Positions 24,919 to 35,226 of a stretch of DNA of 64,000 bases are shown here, in pieces. The stretch's first letter is position 1; each line of letters starts with the position of its first letter. The stretch is from Irpex lacteus (taxonomy: Eukaryota; Basidiomycota; Agaricomycetes; Polyporales; Irpicaceae), in NCBI GenBank assembly GCA_001986395.2, contig MQVO02000006.1:248001-312000 (forward strand), given 5' to 3'. The notes beneath the pieces are model-generated. The model made no database searches. It had not been told where the DNA came from and saw only the letters and a list, made by a program, of their open reading frames with translations. The position numbers and the translations under genes are program-made.

Positions 24919-25540
24919 TCTGGACGACGTGAGCGCAGTGGTGCAGGACAATCATGTCGTGGAAACGTTTGTCTAGAGAAAGCAAGAATTGAGCTCAACT
25001 TTAGAATCAGTTCGACACGACTCGTTAAAGCGATGAATAAACCAGTGAGCGACACACGGCCGTTGAAGTTCAGAGTGAATAACGTTAGGCATCTTCATTT
25101 ACACGACACGCACATTCGGGGCTAGTCCATTCTGCCTATGCATACAACGATGATGGTGGTGACTTGTAGGAGAACAAGCTCGAGCGCCGGGGCCCCCGCC
25201 ATATGGATGACATGGCAGCGGGATTGCTCCCATATTCATCGACAGAAACACAAAGGGACAAATACACACAGCTATACGTACTAACATGTTTCATGATGTC
25301 TAAACGAGCCTAGATCTGCATTGACTGCGATTAGGATGTAAGGTGATAAAATGTCGTAAAATACAATGATCCTCGTCGGGAATGCGTGGGGTGATAAATA
25401 AGAAAATGCGGGGTAAGGGTCGTCAATCTAGCAGAAGGATCCTGAGAGTCCATCTAATAGCCCATCATGGAGTGTAGAGTTCGACGCGAAAGTATGAAGG
25501 GGTATTAGGCGAGGGAAGGAATTGAAGGTGTGAGAGTAGT
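24919..25540. other. Intergenic, no gene seen
   Basis: Sequence between the left module and the Rcf2 stop codon. It should carry the Rcf2 3' UTR; nothing else is recognisable. Confidence 0.4.
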
Positions 25541-26311
25541 TTATGCGGCGGCGTGAGCTTGTGCTGCGAGAGCGAGTTTCTTCTTTTGTGCCTCCTCCTG
25601 CTCAATCTGCTGTTGCTCCTCGATGATGTTGGCCCATGAATGGTCAACCTGCTGTAGAACATAACACAAGCATGAGCGACTGTTTTGTCAACATAAAATA
25701 AAACACTACATACGCGGTCCTTGAACGCCTCAGCTCTCTGGCTCTGGGTGAGCACACCCGCACCAATGAGGACACCGATTGTCAGGCCCTGTGCCCACAT
25801 ACGAGCCTGCACAATCTTCTGGGGGTATGTCTGGTGCTTGTTCGCCATCACAATGGCGCCGGCAATACCCATGCTGACTGCCCAGCTGCCGACAATGACT
25901 TTATACTGGTTCTTCATCGCCCACTCCTTGGCCTTGTCCTTCATCGACAGACTCTCCCAGTGCAGCTGTTCCTGGGTCTTGACACGCTCAATCTCCTTCA
26001 CACCGGCGCCCGTCCATGTCGATTCGTCGAATTCGACACCACGTCGCTCAGCTTGAATGGCGTAGAGGGGGAGGATGACGATGATGGCGGCAAGAGACTT
26101 GAGCTGGATGGGGAGTTTGCGGAAGGCGGGCCACTTGCGGTTGAGGTAAAAGCCTGCGGGAATGGAGATGGCGAAACCGGCGGCGGTACCCTCGAGAGCG
26201 CCGCGGACTGTGGCTCTGTGGTGGCCTTCAAGCTCTTCCTGAGTGGCGAACTAAACATTGGAATGTTAGCTAGTGAACAGACATGCTGCTGCAGCCAATA
26301 CGTACCTTCAT
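25541..26311 (-). CDS. RCF2: Respiratory supercomplex factor 2, HIG1 domain protein
   Basis: Exons 26306-26311, 25714-26250 and 25541-25651 give 217 residues. The first exon is only six bases (ATG AAG), then GTACGT; the second opens FATQEELEGHHRATVRGALE. Two hydrophobic segments precede residue 70 (GTAAGFAISIPAGFYL; SLAAIIVILPLYAIQ), and the HIG1 domain follows (VIVGSWAVSMGIAGAIVMAN...KIVQARMWAQGLTIGVLIGA). The ending is a Gln/Glu/Ala-rich helix. Rcf2 sits in the mitochondrial inner membrane and stabilises complex III-IV supercomplexes (family knowledge). The N-terminal helices before HIG1 fit Rcf2 rather than the shorter Rcf1. Divergent from the FTS-like gene. Confidence 0.9.
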
Positions 26312-26993
26312 GTTGTTGTAGTTGGTGGTTGGTGCGAGCTGAGGAGTGGTATATAAGCGGGGGTAACTCGAGCTAAAAGCGAGGGAGATGAGAGACGAGT
26401 AGAGAACACCGAGTTGCGGTATGTCCAGAAGTTTTATATGGATGGATATCGGAATTGAAAGCTGTATAGAAACACTCGGAGTCTCGGCGCCCACTCTAGG
26501 CGTTGTCAGCGTTGCATAAGCCGGGGAGTCTAGTCTGCATTCAAACGGGTCTATACGGGCAATCTTCCGGTTATTGCTCGCATTGCGTGCTGCCAACCGG
26601 GTCCTGCCAACGGATCTGTGCTCACGGCGGATGCAAGAACCCCCTGCACCTTCCATATAGGGCAACATCAGCCTGATATAGCGCCCATGCTTACCAACGA
26701 CATGCAGGAGACGCCCATCTCCCGCTCTCACGATCTCGTGTGTCTGCCACCTCCATTGTAAAGGTTAATTCGGAACAGCCTTGAATTTGTCTGCTGGGCT
26801 AATCGTTGGCCAGAATAGATCATCTGGTCGGTATTTGGTTGCCAAGATATCCCCGCAATTTCACTAAATCAGTGTTCCCCTCAGCGCTCTCCTGCCTCCG
26901 AGTTGCTTGATCGGACCTCTGACTAGCTCGATTGCGCTGCCACGGTAAACGTTTGCAACAAGCTGTAATCTGTGCCATAAGCTTGCATAAACT
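26312..26993. promoter_or_regulatory. Divergent promoter region RCF2 / FTS-like
   Basis: 682 bp between the two divergent start codons. No TATA box or other element is clear to me, and no reading frame is convincing. Confidence 0.45.
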
Positions 26994-28001
26994 ATGCTTG
27001 GATTTGTCCCTACACCCACACTCGACCTGTCCAGTCCCTCCAAAGCACGTTCCCGTCACCCTTCACGCCTGCCTTCTATCAGCGGTCCAAGCACCACACC
27101 AGGCCAAGCACAACCAGAGGCAGCCATAAGCCCGCTCACACGCACAACTATCACCCAGGAGTATGCATCGCTCATGTACACCGGCCACTGTCCCCTCGGG
27201 ATGTACGTGACACCGACACCGACTAATCTGCTCGTCTGGGACGCCGTCTTCTTCGTTCACCAAGGTGCGTCTGCATTCTACCTTCTACATATAAACGGGG
27301 CTGAGCTTCACCTGCTTCCGTTGGCAGTCAGGCTACTATACGGACTCGATCCTCAAGTTCCGCATCACCTTCCCTGCGAAATACCCTGAGCGACCGCCGG
27401 TCGTGCAGTTCCTCACGGACGTGTTCCATCCCTTGATCTCACAACAGGATGGCACATTCAATCTCGCGCCTCGTTTCAGGCCTTGGAGGTAGGCAGCCAT
27501 TACAAGCGAGTTGCGGGTAGTGCTGCTGGTGCTGACGCACTAGGTAGACCGAAGGAACATCACATATTCGACGTCCTCCACTGGATCAAAGCATCCTTCA
27601 AGAAACACGCCCTAGACGAAGTCAAAGAAGTCGACTGTCTGAATAAAGAGGCTTTCCGGTAAGCCAGACGCCATTGGGCACATATGTTACTTGACACACT
27701 TATTTCCCGCTACCATAGATTGTATCACGACACTACATCCTCCTTCGCAGCTCTCGCCACCCAATCTTCCATGCTCTCTCAATCCGCATCTGCTCTCTTC
27801 GACAAGGATCATCCCTCCATGGCCGGGAAGGGATCACACGGCATGCTCTTCCGCGAGCTCAAACCGGACCAGCTCGCGTCACTGAGAAACCAGCTGGGTT
27901 TGAAGGAGTGGGTTGAACCGGTGGCATCCACTCCGTCGACCGTGAGCGGTGGGAGCAAAGTGGACGAGGAGACTCTCAGCGAGTCCACGTTGTCCAGATA
28001 A
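26994..28001 (+). CDS. FTS/AKTIP-like inactive E2 (UEV) protein
   Basis: Exons 26994-27264, 27332-27488, 27548-27658 and 27719-28001 sum to 822 nt (273 residues). A Pro/Ser-rich start leads into an E2 fold: LVWDAVFFVHQGYYTDSILKFRITFPAKYPERPPVVQFLT. Where an active E2 carries its catalytic Cys after the HPN segment, this protein has VFHPLISQQDGTFNL, without Cys, so it is a ubiquitin-conjugating variant. The order and the C-terminal extension (LFRELKPDQLASLRNQLGL) fit FTS/AKTIP, which with Hook and FHIP links early endosomes to dynein in filamentous fungi (family knowledge; the role here is inferred). Confidence 0.8.
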
Positions 28002-28285
28002 GGACGCAAGGAGTGAGTGGGACGGATCAGTTATAGTACAGCAGAGAGACGTAGCGGATACAGCTGAAGTTGTGCAAGGGGTATGCACATTCGACGTGGC
28101 TCGAAGGGATGTTTGATCAGTACAAAGAATAAGTGCTCTATGTATATTCTACAGATTATCAATATCCAGAGATCGTCCGTACGAAAGATGCCAAGCTGCC
28201 CATCCCTCCCATTATACAAGCAGGAATGATACATGTAAGATCGTGATGTTGTTCGTCTATCATTGTCTTTGCCTCGTTAGCGTCT

Positions 28286-31200
28286 TCATGCCTCGTCCAT
28301 ACTGACATCACTGCCGTGTGAAGTGAGTGGCTCGATGAGCTCTAAAGGAGTCTCTCTATCCGTATCGTCATCCTGGCATCGTGAGCAATATATCAGTTCC
28401 AAACTGCACATAAAGACGTAATATGCCTGTGCAGCGTACCTCCATAATTCGTCCAAAGTGTTTTGATAACTTCTCAATTACAAGGCTGTACGGTAAGTGC
28501 TGGGTCAACTTCCTACAATCGCATGACACCGTCAGTATTCCGTGAAATGTTTATCGACTCCGTTAACGACACGTACTTGCGCGGTTGCACGTTCAAAGAG
28601 TGCCTGGCGTCCAGCGCAGAGTCAAGAACGTTGGACGAGTGTGCGCCTTCGCTCAGCGAGAGACGTATGGAGTATTCCTTGTCGGTCCTCCCACGACCGT
28701 GATTACGTTCGTACAATTCGAATCTAGAGAGATTGCTTTAGATTGGGTCACCATGGATGGGTTGCGCCACGATGAACAACGTACGTGATATGCGACTGAA
28801 AGATTACAGTCAGTTATCTCAAGTACTAAACCTGGGGTGGGATGTACTTACGCAGTAATCCAATTCCGGTATCCGTCTATTCGCGATGGGCAGCCCGGAC
28901 AGAAGAACCAGGTTCACGAGGGTGTGAATATGACTCTCCTTCGTGAAGTAAAGGGTCAACGAGCACTCCTCGTTGTTCCGTGCGTTCTCCAAATCACCAA
29001 CTATATTGCGCAGCAGAGGAAGCGAGGTGAGCACGCCGATTTCCTCTCTGAGAAGCCGTGTGCGGTGTGAGCAAGATTGATAAATCATAGGCATCCGCGA
29101 ACATACTTCTCTTCCGGTTCGATGCCATACTCTTGCGGCGCCACTAAGTCGAACAACGCCTTCGCACGGCTATAAAGCTCGTGCAGTCGCCTGTCTTGAG
29201 CAGCAGGGTTGCCCTCCGACGGTCTCACGCCATTTTCATTAAATATGGAGAAAAGGAACGTGCGATGGTGCAGGGCGCAATACTTGATGGTATCGTATAG
29301 CTCGGAAACCTGCAAGCCCAGAGAAGACGGCCAATTTCGGCACGAGTAGTTTAGAGAATGAAATGAAGTAGAGCAGAATGAGTCGACGCACGCGTGACGG
29401 GTCGAACTTCTCTTGCTTCACGTCGCAGAAATCCTCAAATAGCTTCTCCCAGCGTTCTCGGAAGAGCCACGGTTCGTCACCGCAGCACCTGTACGAAGGC
29501 GAGGCAGCGTCAGCGTTGTTTCATTCGCGGGCATTAAAGGAGATGACAGCATAATGAGAGGAGCGAGGACTACACACCATCTCTCCTGAATCTTGTCCAC
29601 ATCCAGCGTCTCCCAGTTTCTGTGCATGATTTCTCGAAACGACGATAGTAGATCGATCACTTCCTACAGAGTTCATAATAAACGTTTCAGGGACGTGCAC
29701 ACGACTCGCGTGTAAGAATTGCATTCGTGACAATATACAGACCTTGACGACCTCCACCGGCTCTTTTTTCATACTCTTCGGCCATGTCAACTCCGGCCGC
29801 TTCTCCGGCTCACCAGGACGCAAGAGTATCTTCAAGCGCTTCTTGACGTCGTCCGTCAAGTCTTTAGCGGCATTCGAGTCGTCCAGCAAGTCCTTACGGA
29901 CGATAAGCTTCGGGACTCTACCATAATTGGAGAACTGGGAAGATTCCCGGGTACGACTGGGAGTCTGCGATCCCGCGCCCATGGGGCTACCATTACTGTC
30001 CACAGAGGAACGCGAGGTCGGAGGTGTGTGTGACGCGCTGTAGGAGTTATCTCTGAGTGTGTCAAATAAGGCAGCAGCGAAGATTTCAGCCGATGCCACC
30101 ACCCGGCGCTCGGAGGAGGTGTAGATCTGGGGTTCATGAGCGGTTGAGGATGAGTTGGTTGAGATTCGTTTTCGGGAAAGGAAGAAGCTGAGCGAACCTT
30201 GACGTTCTTGAGAACCTCTTTATCTACATCATGATGTTAGAAATCGTACGGAATTAGGGAATCGTAAACCTTACTCATGATTGAGATGTCCTTCTTCATA
30301 TTCTCCCCTAGGTCGCGGGACTGGTATCTTGCGGAATGAGTAAACTAAAGAGGGCCATCAACCTAGGCGTTCACACAAGCAATTAGTCATTGATTAGCAT
30401 ACCTCGCCTCCCCACTTGAAAACAAGGGTTAGTTTGGTCAGCTTCCTAATCTGACCAGGCTGCTTCTTCGAGTAGACGGGTTTTAGCTGAGCTTTGGTGC
30501 CAGGCATTTCGATCTTGCTGAACAACGCGTTGTTCAGTTGCGTCAATTTCGCGAGGTCGTCGCCATCAGCTCCCAGGCCCTTGGCCTCCTCCACGGCTGT
30601 CGCTATGAGGCTAAGCTGCGCTCGCTCGCGAAGAATAATCTCCTCCTTCTCGCCGTTGAGCAGTCGCACGAATGGCTGAGTCCATCGTTCACCGATGGGG
30701 AAATTGAACTTCAGCTTCTGCTTGGGCGTGCGATCCGCATGTCTGAACACGGTCACATTGGCTTTCAGCAACCAGGTTGGCGCCTCGACAGGTGCGGTCT
30801 CCGCAGCGGCTAGAGGACGCTCAGGCGCAGAGGAAGCCTGGATGCAAAGATTGGCAAGAATCTCTGCGGCCTTGTCTGATAGGAGCGGCATCGCGTTGTG
30901 AATACAGTGGTCGTGTGAGTACAGAAGGTGACGTACCATAATATGATTCATTGCCCTTTACGAAACTCCAACCATTGACATCGATGATTTGGCTCCTCTG
31001 GCCACCTTCGCATCTCAACATGTCAAACCCACAGACCATCTGACCGAACCCTTCGCTGATTTTTGCTGCCCAGAGCTTTTCTTCGTCGCTCAAATTCGTG
31101 ATGAAGCTACGTCATAGAACGGACACCGAGGATATCGCGGATGAAAGCGCGCTCCATTCAGTACAGCAAGATCTTAAACCAAGTGTTGTGAAACATACCG

Positions 31201-32340
31201 TATCTCTTTGCCATCAGTATTACGACGCACAACGCCGTCTACGACGGGAGATTTGCGTGTTTCGGCGTGCGTGTATTCTTTGCCTACAGTGTACACTTTA
31301 ATATCCTCCGAGTTATCGACGTCGATGAATTCCTCATAAATGTAAGATCCGTCGGTTCGTGGGTGACTGAGGGCAGGATCCAGTTCGCTAGACTTGTTTC
31401 CGACCTGGATTGTTGTGGGAAACCACATGATCAGAGTCTAATATATTTGTGCGTGAGAAGAGGATGTCGGTACCTTTCTAAAGAGGCGACGCCCATATCC
31501 GCCAGGGAAGTATATATACACATTATGGTCTTCGCCGCTGACGGGTTTCTCCACGAATGGCTTCTTCATAGCTTGCCCGTCAATAATGATTGAATCACCA
31601 TCCTCACTCAAGGAAACTTCAGGAGTAACCTGGAATCCTCCCAAATTGATCCCAAGACGCTGCTTCATAAGTGCACGGAGTTCTGAGTCCACTTTTGGGC
31701 CTCCGTCTCGGGAGACCTCGAGGCGGCGAGGGGTTGGTACGCCGAGGTGATCCAGCACCGAGCCGACCAGACGACGATCCCAGAGCAACGCCTGAGGGGG
31801 CAGGTCGTTGATACAGTGTGGCTGCCGGAGCTTTACGTAAGAGATGGCTTTGTCAAGAGGAAAATCGGTCGAAAAGAAGGAGATGAGAACATCGCAGCGA
31901 GGCCAGTTTTCAACGTCTGCGGATACACAAGTGAGCCAAAGGACAAGACAGGGGAAACTTGCATTTATTATACCTTCGTCTAGAATAACTTTGTCTCCGA
32001 AAACCTTGACGTCTATAACGCCACGAGATCGTTCAACTATTCGAGTGAGAATCTCACGCATCGCTTTGGAACGAGCTTTGACGTCCATAGCACATATTCC
32101 GAGTACGATAGGAGGTCGTGCGGGGTCGGTGGCTGCAGAAATGTCCGAATGCGAGCCGTTTGGAGAGGGAGTTTGAGATCTGTTCGTTAACCTCGACGAT
32201 GACCTGGGCGACGTGGATAGTGGGTCTGACGACCTGAATAGAGACATCCGAGAGCGCGAGTTTCGCTCCCAATGAGAGACATTGCTACTATTTTCGCGCT
32301 GCTGACTCCTTGTTGGGCTAGTAGGGAAAAAGTTGGACAT
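28286..32340 (-). CDS. VIP1: Vip1/Asp1 inositol polyphosphate kinase-phosphatase (PPIP5K)
   Basis: Sixteen exons sum to 3039 nt (1012 residues): 31974-32340, 31474-31916, 31199-31404, 30937-31106, 30403-30875, 30275-30344, 30198-30223, 29743-30126, 29578-29663, 29392-29488, 29107-29309, 28852-29047, 28785-28795, 28577-28723, 28440-28512, 28286-28372. The N-terminal ATP-grasp kinase shows [52 protein letters not shown] and [11 protein letters not shown]. The histidine-phosphatase-like half starts with [14 protein letters not shown] and ends around [16 protein letters not shown] and SHITFELYER. The enzyme makes 1-diphosphoinositol phosphates and its second domain removes them; in yeasts it sets phosphate responses and polarised growth. 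The ATG at 32340 was preferred; an in-frame ATG at 32556 would add 72 residues of UTR-like composition. Confidence 0.92.
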
Positions 32341-33023
32341 AATTCCGAGTCCAGGTGGAGATATGAGAATGGTGGTAGGTTGGATGAAAGTGAAGCACGC
32401 CCTGCAAGTAGGCTTGCAGGACGAAGTAGGTGGACCTCGGCCTGAAGGATTGCTCGTGTGCCATAAATTCGAGTGAAGCCAGACGCCTGTGCGACTGCCA
32501 AGCGGTACTCGGGGTCTCGACACCAATCCAAAAGCGCTAGATGACGCATCAATCATCTCCCCGGGCCTTCAAGTTCCTCAGGATCACGGCCGCGCCCACT
32601 GCCCAACGTCAATTTTTGATTCAACAACTCTCAGTCATTCAAGAGGAACTGGCTACAGCAACTACCTTATATTACTGACAGTAATGATCTGTAGGTGCGT
32701 TGACGAACAGCGTCTCGCGTACTACTGAGCTGACTTGTTTCTCTCCAGACGCAGGTCTCTAATATCCTGGGCCATTACGGCAAGCATGTTCCTCACCTCA
32801 GGCTGACATGTTGGCGTGGACAGCCTTGGGGAGATATGGAAAGACATGCAAGCCTCACGTACGTGCTAACGGACCCGCGCGTGCCTTCGTGCAGAAGACA
32901 GTGTGGCCAGCCAATCACCGGCGAAGACGAAGTTCCCGAAGTGGACATGCTACTACCCAGTAAGGTAATTTGTCTGGTTTGGGATAACTCGAAGGCTGAC
33001 AATCTCGATCCCGTCTCGCCAGG

Positions 33024-33030
33024 TATAAAG
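33024..33030 (+). promoter_or_regulatory. TATA box of the right module gene
   Basis: TATAAAG 154 bp before the ATG, in a block conserved with the left copy. The CCAAT sequence lies upstream near 32915. Confidence 0.7.
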
Positions 33031-33177
33031 TCGGACATGGTTCGACCTCCTCTCTTCACAGAACTTACACCGTTACCACCATCTCTCACTCGAAGTTGAG
33101 CATCGCTGCTCAGGTTCAACACTCAGTACTCAGCACTTTCTAGTATCTTATCTCGAACACGCCGACAGCTCCTCATC

Positions 33178-34473
33178 ATGAACTTCATCAGCCTGTTCTT
33201 CATCGGCGTCGCCGCGTTGTTCAACGTCGCCTGGCACCACCCTCAGTCTTTGCCCACCGTCTACCAGCTCACGCTTACCAGTGTCCAATACGCGGTCTGC
33301 GACATCTCGACTCCCTCTGCGCAATATGGGACCGTCTGCAACTTCCTCGACGGCCTTCGCCTTCCTGCCGCGCCAGTCGTGCTCACTATCTCTGCTCCGG
33401 ATCGGTACTCCTGGGCTGAGCTACCTCCGCCACCTCCTGTTGACGCGAACAACTCACTCGTCGTTACTGCGTCCAAGCCTTCACTCTCGCAGAAGGTTAC
33501 TTCTACTGCCGTTGTCGTTCGTACTCCCACTGCGTCGTCTAAATCGCTCACTCCTCCGGACTGGTTACTCGACGCAACCGACGTTGTCTTGGCGCTACTA
33601 TGGCTGGTCCTCATGTGTGGGCTCACGATTCTCGTCTATGGCACTATCTGGTTCAAGGTCGAGGGCGTCCCCGAGAATATTATCCGCGGTCTTACTTGGC
33701 TCTTCTGCGGACCTCCCGTCGCCATCCGCCGCGTCAGGCAAACCATCTCCGAAGTCGAACCTCCCGTCTATAACCCTGCCGACCGCGGCGACAACTCTGC
33801 TGGCGATGTTCCCGAGACAACATCGGCAGTTTCATCTGGTCCTCATCCTCCAGCTGCCCCTACTCCAGAGCCACCAGCCGTTGAGGTAGGCGAACGCCAT
33901 GTAGCCACATCAACTACGGACGCTGAGCCCAGGAAGCGTGTTCGCTGCGCCGCTCGGTGCCAGAGGATCAGGAAGCAGAAGGCTCAGGCTCGGGCAGAAC
34001 AACAGGCGCCAGCGGTAGAGCACCTGGCAAACACGCAAACCGATCCAGTCGAACCCCGTCGTAGCTCACGAGGAGGCAAGCAGGTTCGGAAGAGGCAGAG
34101 GAAGCAGGAGCTCAAGGTCTCACGGCGAGCTGAGGCGAACGCAGAAGCCGGTCCCTCGTCGATCCCCATCGCCATCCCAGAGTTCACCGCTGACGAGTTT
34201 CCACCACTCGGCGCCGATGCCAACGCTCAGGCGAAGCCCATCCAGTTCGGAATGTCGTTCGCCGCGATGGTCGCGACTGGTGCGCCTTCGCCAACGGCGG
34301 TGATCCACAAGGGGACTTGGACAGTGAAGGTGAACCCAGCTTTCGGGCGACCTCAAGCTGACATCAAGCGATGGTCAGTGAACAACGGTGATGTGGAGGA
34401 GTCGCGGGAGGATTGGTTGAGGTTGGATGAGGAGGCGTGGAGGAAGGGGAGAAGGAAGAATAAGAAGGATTAG
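33178..34473 (+). CDS. Two-membrane-segment protein of unknown family, intact copy
   Basis: Single uninterrupted frame of 431 residues; no intron needed, unusual in this window. It begins with a signal-like hydrophobic segment (MNFISLFFIGVAALFNVAWH), then a region of about 110 residues with two Cys and a run of prolines (AELPPPPP), then a second hydrophobic span (VVLALLWLVLMCGLTILVYG, about residues 138-160) ending in a short conserved loop with RRVRQT. The C-terminal half is Pro/Ser-rich, then strongly basic with a small Cys pair (RKRVRCAARCQRIRKQKAQ), and ends with a conserved segment FPPLGA...IHKGTWTVKVNPAFGRPQAD. A membrane protein with a basic cytosolic tail is the simplest reading. I do not recognise the family; the inverted second copy at 23268-24556 shows it is duplicated together with its promoter. 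Confidence 0.75.
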   Translation: MNFISLFFIGVAALFNVAWHHPQSLPTVYQLTLTSVQYAVCDISTPSAQYGTVCNFLDGLRLPAAPVVLTISAPDRYSWAELPPPPPVDANNSLVVTASKPSLSQKVTSTAVVVRTPTASSKSLTPPDWLLDATDVVLALLWLVLMCGLTILVYGTIWFKVEGVPENIIRGLTWLFCGPPVAIRRVRQTISEVEPPVYNPADRGDNSAGDVPETTSAVSSGPHPPAAPTPEPPAVEVGERHVATSTTDAEPRKRVRCAARCQRIRKQKAQARAEQQAPAVEHLANTQTDPVEPRRSSRGGKQVRKRQRKQELKVSRRAEANAEAGPSSIPIAIPEFTADEFPPLGADANAQAKPIQFGMSFAAMVATGAPSPTAVIHKGTWTVKVNPAFGRPQADIKRWSVNNGDVEESREDWLRLDEEAWRKGRRKNKKD

Positions 34474-34595
34474 TTGGTCTTGATTGGGTTCGTTGAGCTG
34501 TCGACGTGTTGTCTTCACCTTCGTCCCTCGTCATTCCAGAGTGTCTCTTGTCTTTGTTTCTTTCGTAGTTTTTCTCTCTTCTTTGAGAGGGGGCA

Positions 34596-34636
34596 CAGGA
34601 GTGAGACGCGAGTTGGCCTCTCGCGTCTCATTCCTG
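34596..34636 (+). repeat. Downstream hairpin 1, right copy
   Basis: Seventeen-base arms (34596-34612 and 34620-34636) pair completely except one G-T position, around the loop TTGGCCT. It lies 123 bp after the stop codon, probably in the 3' UTR. Confidence 0.8.
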
Positions 34637-34693
34637 TTTCCTCTCGCGATTTTCTTTTTTTACTCGTTCGTATATGGTCTGGAGAGGGGGCAT

Positions 34694-34733
34694 AGGAGTG
34701 ATGCGCGAGCAAGGCCTCTCGCGTCTCACTACT
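34694..34733 (+). repeat. Downstream hairpin 2, right copy
   Basis: Sixteen-base arms with three unpaired positions around an eight-base loop that again contains GGCC. Its arms resemble those of hairpin 1. Confidence 0.7.
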
Positions 34734-34791
34734 GTATCCGCTCGTGGTTCGGTTTTGGACTTTTGGAAGGCTTATTACTTCCCGGCATGTA

Positions 34792-35226
34792 ATTTTTCTC
34801 GTCTTCTGCCTTTTTTCTTTCCTACGTATACGCCTCGTATGTCTGGCATACTCGTCTAGTCACTGTAGTAGACCTCAATTCACATCGTTCAACTCCCTTG
34901 ACTTTCTTGCTCCTAAAGCAAGCTTACCACTTTGGATAGGTCAGGTTCCATCGAACCGGAGGAAAGTGTCTCAAGAACAGCAAGCAAACCAGGGAAACCT
35001 CCAAACATTGACGCAACCGTCGTAATTATTCCGGGGGAAATTAATACTCGCTTTGTAAACTGTGATGTCTGTTTGGAGCAGTCCGGTACGCGGATGAGTG
35101 TATCATGTGTAGGCATTGGTTTTACTGTGTGAGTCTGTTGTATGGTCTATTCCCTCAACACCATCCGCTGACTTATTCACCATAGAGTATCACATGTTTA
35201 AAATAGGTATCGTCAATTATCCATAG
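34792..35226. other. Junction between right module and truncated GCP3
   Basis: Where the 3' half of GCP3 would be expected, no frame resembles the GCP C-terminal domain. Small frames at 34913-35132 on both strands have no recognisable motif. This is probably rearranged non-coding DNA. Confidence 0.5.

Larger units (their letters stand above)
32801..34791 (+). repeat. Inverted duplicated module, right copy
   Basis: Counterpart of 22950-24918 in opposite orientation, with about 7.9 kb between the two copies. Similarity covers promoter, coding region and the downstream hairpins; small substitutions and a few indels separate them, so the duplication is not brand new. Confidence 0.85.

Noticed and set aside
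32341..32556. 72-residue N-terminal extension of VIP1
   Set aside because: In frame but with UTR-like composition; the ATG at 32340 has a good context and starts family-like sequence.
34913..35132. Missing C-terminal exon of GCP3
   Set aside because: Read in all frames, none matches the GCP C-terminal domain.
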